5,906 bases of DNA from Verrucomicrobiales bacterium (GCA_003232855.1 QIKC01000192.1:1-5906); one strand, 5' to 3'. Shown: positions 1 through 5,672, numbered from the stretch's first letter. A program made the numbers and translations. Notes: a model not told the origin generated them from the sequence alone.

Positions 1-126
1 CTCAGCGTCGAATGGGAAGACGGCGCCATGGATCGCGAATTCGGCGCCACCGAGAGTTGCGCATTCGTGAAAAAAATCGATTTCCCCCCCAGCGACATCG
101 TCTTCGACGCCCAGTTCGCCGAGTAA
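1..126 (+). CDS. 3' end of an unidentified protein (partial)
   Basis: Frame 1 is open from the window edge to a TAA at 124-126 and gives 41 residues starting [14 protein letters not shown] and ending VFDAQFAE. The composition is acidic, with several hydrophobic-aromatic pairs (CAFV, IDFPP, IVFDAQF), and looks like an ordinary soluble C-terminus. There is no membrane segment and no motif I recognise. The start lies outside the window, so family and length cannot be judged. It runs convergently towards the minus-strand toxin gene that ends at 208, leaving an 81-bp gap in which I see no clear terminator. The alternative plus-strand frame from 12 was rejected because it is Arg/His-rich and runs into the toxin gene antisense. 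Confidence 0.55.
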   Translation, partial: LSVEWEDGAMDREFGATESCAFVKKIDFPPSDIVFDAQFAE

Positions 127-207
127 CGAGCAGTCGGCACCTCACACATCCCTACCACGCTCGCCGCCTGCGGCACACGACCGCCGCGAACCCGGTGGAC
201 AGGTCTT

Positions 208-459
208 CTACCCTTTCCGGTAACTGTCCCGTCTGTGAAGAATCCGACCAACATCAACCTCCTCTCCAGTGACATCAAACAGCACTCGGTAATCCCCGAC
301 TCTCATTCGATAGGCAGGCTCAAAATTCGTCAACTTCTTGCAATTCGCCACATCGGGGAACCTCTCCAGTTTCCCGATCGCGCCGTGGATTCGTTCCTTG
401 GTAGCTCGGGGAAGTTTCCGCAGATCTCTAATCGCCGACTTCCTGAGCTTGATCTTCAT
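208..459 (-). CDS. RelE/ParE-family toxin of a type II toxin-antitoxin system
   Basis: The 83-residue basic protein has the usual RelE/ParE length and layout. An N-terminal strand (MKIKLRKSAIRDLRKLP) leads into a helical hairpin with the common 'kdLrkLp...i...i..Le.fP' pattern (residues 11-35). KKLTN follows at 41-45, then the family core YRMRVGDYRVLFDV (50-63), and finally a C-terminal RILHRRDSYRKG (72-83). Arg51, Arg53, Arg58, the Arg76-Arg77 pair and Tyr80 lie where RelE-type mRNA interferases carry their basic and Tyr active-site residues, so the toxin looks intact. By family it should cleave ribosome-bound mRNA, or act as a ParE-type gyrase poison. Sequence alone does not separate these, although RVGDYRV favours RelE. 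ATG at 459 lacks a strong ribosome site and overlaps the upstream antitoxin gene by 32 bp, which suggests translational coupling. The stop is TAG at 208-210. Confidence 0.88.
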   Translation of the reverse strand: MKIKLRKSAIRDLRKLPRATKERIHGAIGKLERFPDVANCKKLTNFEPAYRMRVGDYRVLFDVTGEEVDVGRILHRRDSYRKG

Positions 460-637
460 CGTTCAGATAATCTTCGAAAGGAACACTCCCCTCTCCCCGG
501 GTCGCCGACAACGATTTGAGATCCTCCAAATCTTCGCGCGCGATGATCTCCACCCCTTCGCCCTCCAGAGCCGCAAGAAAACTCAGGATCTTTCCCGAGG
601 TCTTCTTGTCTTTAATGTTGATCGTCAAGGCCTCCAT
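428..637 (-). CDS. Small antitoxin paired with the RelE/ParE-type toxin
   Basis: This 69-residue acidic protein begins MEALTINIKDKKTSGKILSF and ends in FEDYLNDEDQAQEVGD. It lies directly upstream of the toxin gene and overlaps it by 32 bp, the usual antitoxin-first order. The N-terminal beta-strand plus helix (residues 2-22) and a following 'VEIIAREDLEDLKSL' segment resemble small antitoxins found beside RelE toxins. I cannot assign a named family such as RelB, Phd or ParD with confidence. The acidic, probably flexible C-terminus (from about residue 50) is the likely toxin-neutralising part. The ATG at 637 was chosen over an in-frame TTG at 658 because AGGAGAG (643-649) sits 5 bases upstream of the ATG. 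Such antitoxins often repress their own operon; this is inference here. The stop TAG is at 428-430. Confidence 0.78.
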   Translation of the reverse strand: MEALTINIKDKKTSGKILSFLAALEGEGVEIIAREDLEDLKSLSATRGEGSVPFEDYLNDEDQAQEVGD

Positions 638-642
638 GGCGT

Positions 643-649
643 CTCTCCT
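643..649 (-). promoter_or_regulatory. Ribosome binding site that sets the antitoxin start
   Basis: The minus strand reads AGGAGAG, a strong Shine-Dalgarno match, with 5 bases between it and the ATG at 637. It lies inside the longer TTG-initiated version of the frame, which argues that the short 69-residue form is the real one. Confidence 0.7.
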
Positions 650-715
650 ACTTCCCAAAACCTACCCCACAGACAGCCCGGTGCAAAGCCGCACATGCCG
701 ATTCGATTTCGCCCG

Positions 716-750
716 CCAGTAGGACGGAGAGCCTCTCCGTCCGATACCGA
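716..750. repeat. 35-bp direct repeat with internal palindrome, copy 1
   Basis: This copy matches 1203-1237 at 34 of 35 positions in the same orientation; the only difference is A at 721 against G at 1208. The core is a perfect palindrome, with arms GGACGGAGAG (722-731) and CTCTCCGTCC (733-742) around a single C, followed by GATACCGA. It lies between the start of the RelE-module antitoxin (637) and the broken ParE remnant (793). The arms plus a one-base loop make it better described as a DNA palindrome than as a stable RNA hairpin. I infer a dispersed non-coding repeat. Confidence 0.85.
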
Positions 751-792
751 CCCTTCCCCCACTTTATCATTGGTCATTCAGTAAACACAAAG

Positions 793-915
793 TCACACCT
801 GAAATTTTGGCCAAGGTGTTACAAATTTGCCTTGGCGCGGGTCGTCCGATTTGATGTAGCTCGCAGCCTCGATAGCCTCCGCATCGGCGGCGGGGTGCAG
901 GCGAAAGCGCCTCAT
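793..915 (-). pseudogene. Truncated ParE-type toxin (N-terminal remnant)
   Basis: Reading from ATG at 915 gives 40 codons, MRRFRLHPAADAEAIEAASY then IKSDDPRQGKFV..., ending at TGA 793-795. The first 32 residues match the N-terminus of ParE/RelE-superfamily 'plasmid stabilisation' toxins, with the typical 'f.lhp.A..ei.ea..yy....p.lg..F' pattern. Full-length members are roughly 95-100 residues. The central strands and the C-terminal catalytic or binding part are absent here. I looked in the other minus-strand frames down to about 750 and found no recognisable continuation, so this is more than a simple frameshift. The start lies 3 bases after the stop of the upstream antitoxin (TGA-GTG-ATG), the expected spacing of an intact operon. 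An in-frame GTG at 918 is an alternative start. The remnant is almost certainly inactive. Confidence 0.72.
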
Positions 916-918
916 CAC

Positions 919-1134
919 TCAAATCGCGCGCAAGCGGCGTAGGAAGTCGTCGCCAGCGACGAGTTCGACCCTCCCAGCGTCGATGTCGTCGGCACGCGAA
1001 CGGATCGCTCCCAGCCACTCCGCACCGAACTCGCCAACATTTGGAACGACGAGCGTCGCGAACTCGCTACGCTCCTCCTCGTCGAGTGCTGCGTAGCTTT
1101 CGGCTAACAGTCGGACTTTTTCGGACACGGACAT
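919..1134 (-). CDS. Addiction-module antitoxin, PF09720-like
   Basis: The 71-residue acidic protein starts MSVSEKVRLLAESYAALDEE. Its C-terminal half, EWLGAIRSRADDIDAG then RVELVAGDDFLRRLRAI, matches the family pattern 'W..eI..R..ei..G.v..v..ee....lr' of small 'addiction module' antitoxins (PF09720). These usually sit directly upstream of a ParE-type toxin, as here. The ATG at 1134 gives the usual family length of about 70-75 residues. In-frame ATG codons at 1152 and 1173 would add a basic extension (MARQSRDMRLRCR) not expected in the family. None of the three starts has a convincing Shine-Dalgarno site. The gene itself shows no damage although its partner toxin is cut short, so it may be an orphan antitoxin. 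It could still neutralise a related toxin elsewhere, which is inference. Confidence 0.75.
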   Translation of the reverse strand: MSVSEKVRLLAESYAALDEEERSEFATLVVPNVGEFGAEWLGAIRSRADDIDAGRVELVAGDDFLRRLRAI

Positions 1135-1202
1135 GCGACAGCGTAGCCTCATATCTCGGGACTGTCGAGCCAACGGACGTCCCGGCAGCAGTCAGGCGAA
1201 CA

Positions 1203-1237
1203 CCAGTGGGACGGAGAGCCTCTCCGTCCGATACCGA
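1203..1237. repeat. 35-bp direct repeat with internal palindrome, copy 2
   Basis: Second copy of the element at 716-750, same orientation, with the palindrome at 1209-1229. It sits in the divergent gap between the minus-strand antitoxin (start 1134) and the plus-strand sugar dehydrogenase (start 1322). Its presence inside the longest open frame upstream of 1322 is one reason to reject a start before 1322. Outside the 35 bp the two copies do not align well. Confidence 0.85.
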
Positions 1238-1321
1238 AACCGGCAGCCACGCGAGAAATATATTCGCTCTCCGCTGCCTCTGCCCTACGATTATCGTTAT
1301 CCCCCAGCCCACCCTGACCCA

Positions 1322-2224
1322 ATGCAATTCCTCCGCCCCGCATCAACCCTCCTCCTCGGCCTCCTCCTAAACACGCCGCCCGCAGACGCCGCCTTTCCCC
1401 GCTTACAAATCGAAGTCGTCGCCGAAGGCCAGATCGTCTCACCAGTCGCCATCGCCAACGCCGGCGATGGTAGCGACCGACTATTCGTCGTCGACCAGCG
1501 CGGCCTGATTCACATCCTCAACGCAGAGCGCATGGTGCTGCCGATGCCCTTCCTCGACATCGGCGCGAAATTGGTCGTCGAACGCGCGGGTTTCGATGAA
1601 CGTGGCCTGCTCAGCATCGCCTTCCACCCCGATTTTTCCAACCCCGACGCCGCGGGCGAAGGAAAGTTCTACGTCTACTACAGTGCGCCAACCACGACGC
1701 CCGAAGCCAACCACATGAGCGTAGTCGCCGAGTACAGCATCTCAACCGACGACCCAAACCTCGCCGACCTCGATTCCGAGCGAATCCTCCTCACCATCGA
1801 CCAACCGCAGTTCAACCACAACGGCGGCCAGCTCGATTTCGGCGCCGACGGCTTTCTCTACATCAGCACCGGCGACGGCGGCGGTGCGGACGACAACCAG
1901 CTCGGCCACACCGGCGGCGCTGCCGGCGGACGCAACAACCGCCCCACAGACGCCCTCGGCAATGCCCAAGACCTCACCAACCTACTCGGCAAAATCTTGC
2001 GCATCGACGTCTTTGGCAACGACAGCCCCGGCGGCGAATACGGCATCCCCGCCTCGAACCCTTTCGCCGCCAGCGACGGCCCCGAACGCGACGAAATTTT
2101 CGTCTACGGCCTGCGCAACCCTTGGCGCTTCTCCTTCGATGATGGCCCCGGCGGCAGCGGCGACCTGTTCGTCGCCGATGTCGGCCAAGGGCGATTCGAG
2201 GAAGTGAACATTTCGAGGAAGTGA
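1322..2224 (+). CDS. PQQ-dependent sugar dehydrogenase (GSDH family), N-terminal part, cut by a frameshift
   Basis: This is the front 300 residues of a secreted quinoprotein of the glucose/sorbosone dehydrogenase family (PF07995), which oxidises sugars outside the cytoplasm using PQQ. A signal peptide is visible: MQFLRP, a hydrophobic stretch LLLGLLL, and likely cleavage after ADA (about residue 23). Family propeller segments follow: SDRLFVVDQRGLIHIL (51-66), DERGLLSIAFHPDFS (92-106), KFYVYYSAP (115-123), QFNHNGGQLDFGADG (163-177) with His166 as the likely catalytic base, NLLGKILRIDVFG (220-232), and VYGLRNPWRFSFD (261-273) with Arg265-Asn266. The frame then leaves the family consensus inside GQGRFEEVNI, adds SRK and stops at 2222-2224. 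The start at 1322 is chosen because it gives the signal peptide; no Shine-Dalgarno site is visible. Alone it lacks the remaining propeller blades and is probably non-functional. Confidence 0.82.
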   Translation: MQFLRPASTLLLGLLLNTPPADAAFPRLQIEVVAEGQIVSPVAIANAGDGSDRLFVVDQRGLIHILNAERMVLPMPFLDIGAKLVVERAGFDERGLLSIAFHPDFSNPDAAGEGKFYVYYSAPTTTPEANHMSVVAEYSISTDDPNLADLDSERILLTIDQPQFNHNGGQLDFGADGFLYISTGDGGGADDNQLGHTGGAAGGRNNRPTDALGNAQDLTNLLGKILRIDVFGNDSPGGEYGIPASNPFAASDGPERDEIFVYGLRNPWRFSFDDGPGGSGDLFVADVGQGRFEEVNISRK

Positions 2225-2228
2225 ACAT
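2195..2228 (+). repeat. Perfect 17-bp tandem duplication that shifts the frame
   Basis: The unit TTCGAGGAAGTGAACAT occurs twice head to tail, at 2195-2211 and 2212-2228, with no mismatch. The second copy puts TGA at 2222-2224 in frame. Deleting either copy joins the flanks as GRFEEVNIVDVGPGGDAGGS, exactly the expected family sequence. An insertion of 17 bases is not a multiple of three, so it alone explains the split gene. Confidence 0.95.
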
Positions 2229-3768
2229 CGTCGATGTCGGCCCCGGCGGCGACGCGGGCGGCAGCTACGGCTGGCGAATCAAAGAAGGCACCGCGAGCTT
2301 CGACTTCAGCACCCTGCCCGACCCCGGCAACCTGATCGACCCGGTCGCCGAATACGCCCAACCCGGCTCCGGCGGCGGCACAGTGCTCGAGGTCGGCATC
2401 TCAGTCACCGGAGGCTTCGTCTATCGCGGCGCGGACATCCCCGCACTCGACGGCAGATACGTCTTTGCCGACTGGAGCACCACCTTCAGCGCGCCCGGCG
2501 CAGGCACTCTGTTAGGCATGGAATCCGACGGCGACGGCGGCTGGGAAATCTCCGTGCTCGACCTCGTCGGCGACAATCCCCTCCCCTACTTCATCAACGC
2601 ATTCGGCCGTGACGAGGCAGGCGAACTTTACATCGCTGCCAAAACCCAGCTCGCCGCCAGCGGCACCAACAACGGCCAGCCCACCGGCGTCGTACTGCGC
2701 CTGCGCGACGGCGAGCAACAATCGCTGACCCTTACCCCTAGCAGAGACACCAGCATCTATGCAGCGAACACCGCCAACAGCAACGGCGCCGGCACCAATC
2801 TATTTTCCGGCGCCACTAGCAACGGCGCCGTACAGCGCGCCCTGCTCACCTTTGACATCGCCACCGCCATCCCCCCCGGCTCACAGATCGATGCCGCCAC
2901 CCTGCAAGTCCAAATCAACAGCCTCCCCCCCCAACCCGCCGGCGCCGGCATCTTCACCCTGCACCGCGGGCTCACCGACTGGGGTGAAGGCAGCTCAAAC
3001 AGCACCGGAGGCAGCGGCGCCCCAGCGACCAGCGGCGATGCCACCTGGATCAACAACTTCTTCCCCGACACCACCTGGAATACCCCCGGCGGCGACTTCA
3101 CCCCCACCGCCTCTGCCACCACCGACACCGGCGCCACCACCGGCCTCTTCTCCTTCAGCTCCGCCGCGCTCGCCGCCGACGTCGAACTCTGGTCGGCGAC
3201 CCCCGCGTCCAACTGCGGCTGGTTCCTCATCGGCGGCACCGAGAACAGAAGCACACGCCGCTTCAGTAGCCGCGAGACCACCACCGCCGCCAACCGCCCC
3301 GCGCTCACCATCGACTTCATCCCCGCCCCGGCACATGACAGATACCTCGCCTGGCGACGCGGATTTCTCCCACCGGGAACCTTTATCGACGACGCGGCAG
3401 ACCTCGACAACGACGGCCTCGCCAACCTCATCGACTACGCCTTCGCCTTCGACCCTACCGCCTTCGACTCCACCGGCCGACCGACCGTTTCGATCACCCC
3501 CGAAGGCGACTTCCTGCTCACCTACCGCCGCGACCCACGCGCCACCGACCTCACCTACCGCGCCGAAGTCAGCTCGACCCTCCTGCCCGAACTCTGGTCA
3601 CCCTTAGCCGAAAGCGCCGCTGGAGCCGCCACCACCGGTCCAGGATTTGTCTCAGAAGTGCCCATCCCCGGCGAAAAACCCCTACTTCTCGTCACCGTGC
3701 GCGACACCATCGCCGCCCCCGACGGCACCATCCGCTTCCTGCGCCTCTTCGTCGAGCGCACCCCCTAA
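2221..3768 (+). CDS. PQQ-dependent sugar dehydrogenase, C-terminal part, with DNRLRE-like domain and calcium-binding-like tail
   Basis: The frame continues the preceding gene fragment after the 17-bp duplication. Its nominal GTG at 2221 is the Val295 codon of the restored 809-residue protein. Residues 1-165 complete the GSDH propeller: GGSYGWRIKEG (13-23), VTGGFVYRGADIPALDGRYVFADW (62-85) and FGRDEAGELYIAA (128-140). Residues about 169-367 resemble a DNRLRE/CBM96-type beta-sandwich, with DTSIYAANTANSNGAGTNLF near the start, RALLTFD (206-212), LTDWGEG (251-257), and RPALTIDF at the end. Residues about 371-412 contain DLDNDGLANLIDYAFAFDP, an Asp-rich calcium-site-like motif. The tail has the 'LTYRAEVSS...W' pattern common in verrucomicrobial secreted proteins. 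GTG overlaps the upstream stop as GTGA, so coupled reinitiation is conceivable, but the product would lack a signal peptide and half a propeller. I regard it as the rear of a broken gene. Confidence 0.78.
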   Translation: MNIVDVGPGGDAGGSYGWRIKEGTASFDFSTLPDPGNLIDPVAEYAQPGSGGGTVLEVGISVTGGFVYRGADIPALDGRYVFADWSTTFSAPGAGTLLGMESDGDGGWEISVLDLVGDNPLPYFINAFGRDEAGELYIAAKTQLAASGTNNGQPTGVVLRLRDGEQQSLTLTPSRDTSIYAANTANSNGAGTNLFSGATSNGAVQRALLTFDIATAIPPGSQIDAATLQVQINSLPPQPAGAGIFTLHRGLTDWGEGSSNSTGGSGAPATSGDATWINNFFPDTTWNTPGGDFTPTASATTDTGATTGLFSFSSAALAADVELWSATPASNCGWFLIGGTENRSTRRFSSRETTTAANRPALTIDFIPAPAHDRYLAWRRGFLPPGTFIDDAADLDNDGLANLIDYAFAFDPTAFDSTGRPTVSITPEGDFLLTYRRDPRATDLTYRAEVSSTLLPELWSPLAESAAGAATTGPGFVSEVPIPGEKPLLLVTVRDTIAAPDGTIRFLRLFVERTP

Positions 3769-3792
3769 CAAGCCGCCGCCTACAAACGTAGC

Positions 3793-3809
3793 GGAGGTTT
3801 GCAACCTCC
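3793..3809. repeat. Short perfect hairpin 24 bp after the dehydrogenase stop
   Basis: Arms GGAGGTT (3793-3799) and AACCTCC (3803-3809) flank a TGC loop. The position just after the stop at 3768 fits a transcription terminator, but there is no T-rich run on either side. It may instead be a dispersed palindromic repeat. Confidence 0.55.
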
Positions 3810-3961
3810 CTCCCCATAATCGAAGACTAAGGGTAACCATTCAGGTATCGAAAAGTCGTGCGCCAGTGTTCAGCAAAAATCCCAATCCCCGCCCCACCAG
3901 TATCCCCGCACATTCCTAACGCCTCTAAAAACGCAGCGCGGCGGCGCAGCCGTCCCCCAAT

Positions 3962-3988
3962 AATTCTGTCAATTCTGTTAATTCTGTC
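3962..3988. repeat. Three tandem 9-bp repeats
   Basis: AATTCTGTC, AATTCTGTT and AATTCTGTC follow one another without a gap, differing only in the last base of the middle unit. An A-rich run follows. It lies in non-coding DNA and looks like a small slippage-prone array; no function is evident. Confidence 0.85.
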
Positions 3989-4062
3989 AAAAAATCCGTC
4001 GCTATTTTTAAATCACAGAACTCCGAAAAAATGCCAGAAGGCACCTGAATAGTCACGACTGA

Positions 4063-4079
4063 GGAGCTTAAAAAGCTCC
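4063..4079. repeat. Short perfect hairpin upstream of trkH
   Basis: Arms GGAGCTT (4063-4069) and AAGCTCC (4073-4079) surround an AAA loop, 102 bases before the trkH start. No T-rich run follows, so an intrinsic terminator is not well supported. In size and arm style it resembles the hairpin at 3793-3809. Confidence 0.5.
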
Positions 4080-4181
4080 GCCACGCGGCCTCCGAATCGG
4101 GTTGCCCACGCCGCGCGACTGGCTCTATGGTGCGCGATGCCCATGCGTATCCTCACCGCACTCTGAGGCCAACGTATCAGT

Positions 4182-5672
4182 ATGAATTTCTCGGTTATCT
4201 TCCGTTCGATCGGCACCTTGCTGCTGCTGCTGGCAGTGGCGATGGGTGCCTGTCTGGGGCTCGGCGCCCTACTACCCGCCGGAGCCGGGCACAATGACGC
4301 CCTCGAACTCGGCGGCTGGCAGATAGCCATCGCCATCACCGTGACCTCCGGCGGACTGCTGCTACTGCTGGCGCGCTTTGTCAAAACCGGCGGCGGCATA
4401 CAGCGTGTGATGTCGCATAAGGAAGCGATCGCTCTGGTCGGCATCGCCTGGCTCGTCAGCAGCATCCACGCCGCCCTGCCCTACATCTTCTGCCAGCCCG
4501 CGCTGCCACTGGACAAGGCACTGTTCGAAGCCATCTCCGGACTGACTACCACCGGCGCCACCGTCATCACCGACTTGGAATGCCTGCCCAAAACCCTGCT
4601 GCTCTGGCGCTCGATGACCCAATGGCTCGGCGGCATGGGCATCCTGGCAATGTTCGTCATGCTGCTCTCCGGCATCGGCGCCAGCGGGCGCATGATGTTC
4701 GGCGCCGAATCGTCACTGCACAGCGCCGATCTCACCCTGTCTAATCTCCGCCAGACCACACGCTCGCTATGGTCCCTCTACATCAGCCTGACCGTCGTCT
4801 GTGTGATGGGTTTGCTCGCCCTCGGTCTCACCCCATTCCAAGCCATCAACCACGGCATGACCACCACCGCCACCGGGGGTTTCGGCACTGAGAACGACAG
4901 CATTTCGGGTTCGGAGTTCACCGCGGCGGTCAAGATCTGGATGATCGCCTTCATGCTCATCTGCGCCATCAGCTTCCCGCTCTACCTCGTAATCATCAAG
5001 CGACGCAGCCTCGCCAATCTCAAACGCCACGAAGAAACATGGTGGTTCCTCGCCATCGTCGGCATCGCCTGCGTGCTCCTCGTCATCGTTCGCGGTATCG
5101 CCGGAACCGACGAAGGCGTGATCGATGTCATTTTTAACGTCGTCTCGATCTCCACCTCCACCGGTTTCTCCGCGGGCAACTACGACGGCTGGCCGCTACT
5201 CGGCAAGCAGGTGATCCTCGCACTGATGGTGTTCGGCGGCTGTTCTGGATCAACTGCTGGCGGTTTGAAGATCAGCCGCCTCATCCTCTGGATCCGCTTC
5301 AGCCGCAGCGAACTCACCCGCGCTTTCCGCCCACAAATGGTTCAGCACCCGACCATCAATACGCGCCCCGTGCCCGACGGCACCCTCGGCCAGCTCTTCG
5401 TCGTGCTGACTGCCGCCTCGTTCTTCCTCGTCGCCGGGTCGCTGGCGATCCGACTCTTCGAACCCGACATCAGCACCTTCGGCTGCGTGTCCGCCGTCGC
5501 CTCTAGCCTGTCCAATGTCGGCCCCGCTTTTGCCGAGTTCGGTCCAACCAAGAACTTCGCGGATCTCTCCACGGCCAGCACCCTCACCCTGCCCGTGCTG
5601 ATGATCCTCGGGCGCCTCGAATACATCGCCATCCTCGTGCTCTTCAGCCGAAAACTCTGGCGGAGATACTAG
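4182..5672 (+). CDS. trkH: TrkH-family potassium uptake protein, membrane subunit
   Basis: The 496-residue membrane protein is close to the usual TrkH length (about 480-500). It is the pore-forming subunit that carries K+ across the inner membrane, normally as a dimer gated by cytosolic TrkA. All four pore loops are visible: SGLTTTGATV (119-128), TTTATGGFGT (227-236), STSTGFSAG (324-332) and SSLSNVGPAF (441-450), with filter glycines near 125, 232, 328 and 447. The TrkH signature MTQWLGGMGI (145-154) and the gating-loop motif FGGCSGSTAGGLKISR (351-366) are intact. Hydrophobic segments lie near 9-31, 46-66, 81-103, 148-167, 196-216, 250-272, 287-308, 343-364, 402-426 and 466-489. A TGA in frame at 4164-4166 makes ATG 4182 the first possible ATG; only a weak GAGG lies upstream. 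KtrB is the main alternative, but length and N-terminus favour TrkH. No trkA gene is adjacent. Confidence 0.95.
   Translation: MNFSVIFRSIGTLLLLLAVAMGACLGLGALLPAGAGHNDALELGGWQIAIAITVTSGGLLLLLARFVKTGGGIQRVMSHKEAIALVGIAWLVSSIHAALPYIFCQPALPLDKALFEAISGLTTTGATVITDLECLPKTLLLWRSMTQWLGGMGILAMFVMLLSGIGASGRMMFGAESSLHSADLTLSNLRQTTRSLWSLYISLTVVCVMGLLALGLTPFQAINHGMTTTATGGFGTENDSISGSEFTAAVKIWMIAFMLICAISFPLYLVIIKRRSLANLKRHEETWWFLAIVGIACVLLVIVRGIAGTDEGVIDVIFNVVSISTSTGFSAGNYDGWPLLGKQVILALMVFGGCSGSTAGGLKISRLILWIRFSRSELTRAFRPQMVQHPTINTRPVPDGTLGQLFVVLTAASFFLVAGSLAIRLFEPDISTFGCVSAVASSLSNVGPAFAEFGPTKNFADLSTASTLTLPVLMILGRLEYIAILVLFSRKLWRRY

Larger units (their letters stand above)
3769..4181. other. Non-coding gap of 413 bp between dehydrogenase and trkH
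   Basis: No credible gene was found on either strand. The open frames here are extensions of shadows of the neighbouring genes or are proline/serine-rich without a ribosome site. The gap holds a 7-bp-arm hairpin (3793-3809), three tandem 9-mers (3962-3988), a small TGCC/GGCA stem (4032-4043) and a second 7-bp-arm hairpin (4063-4079). The promoter for trkH should lie here, but I could not pick convincing -35 and -10 boxes. No known riboswitch fold was recognised. Confidence 0.6.

Noticed and set aside
12..272. 86-codon plus-strand open frame over the partial gene and toxin end
   Set aside because: It is Arg/His-rich, overlaps the real frame of the partial gene and the toxin gene, and has no ribosome site.
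338..784. 148-codon plus-strand open frame opposite the RelE toxin-antitoxin pair
   Set aside because: It is antisense to two recognisable genes, runs through the palindromic repeat and shows no family resemblance.
767..1018. 83-codon minus-strand open frame across the broken toxin region
   Set aside because: It overlaps the antitoxin in another frame with low-complexity Arg-rich sequence; the frame starting at 915 is the one that looks like ParE.
1259..1264. TATATT as a -10 box for the dehydrogenase
   Set aside because: No matching -35 box lies about 17 bases upstream, so it is only a chance AT-rich spot on present evidence.
1133..1321. In-frame N-terminal extension of the sugar dehydrogenase by 63 codons
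   Set aside because: The extension is Arg-rich, translates the dispersed repeat, would bury the signal peptide, and overlaps the start region of the divergent antitoxin. ATG 1322 gives a normal signal peptide.
2757..3431. 224-codon minus-strand open frame inside the dehydrogenase C-terminal part, and a 282-codon plus-strand frame at 2759-3607
   Set aside because: Both are shadows caused by GC-rich codon use; the plus-strand one is almost entirely Pro/Ser/Thr/Ala and neither has a domain.
3962..3988. A CRISPR array
   Set aside because: The 9-bp units are directly adjacent with no spacers and are far too short.
3769..4181. A potassium- or c-di-AMP-responsive riboswitch upstream of trkH
   Set aside because: Only small isolated hairpins were found; no recognisable conserved riboswitch core.
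4013..4465. 150-codon minus-strand open frame at the trkH start
   Set aside because: It is antisense to well-supported TrkH sequence and has no recognisable features.
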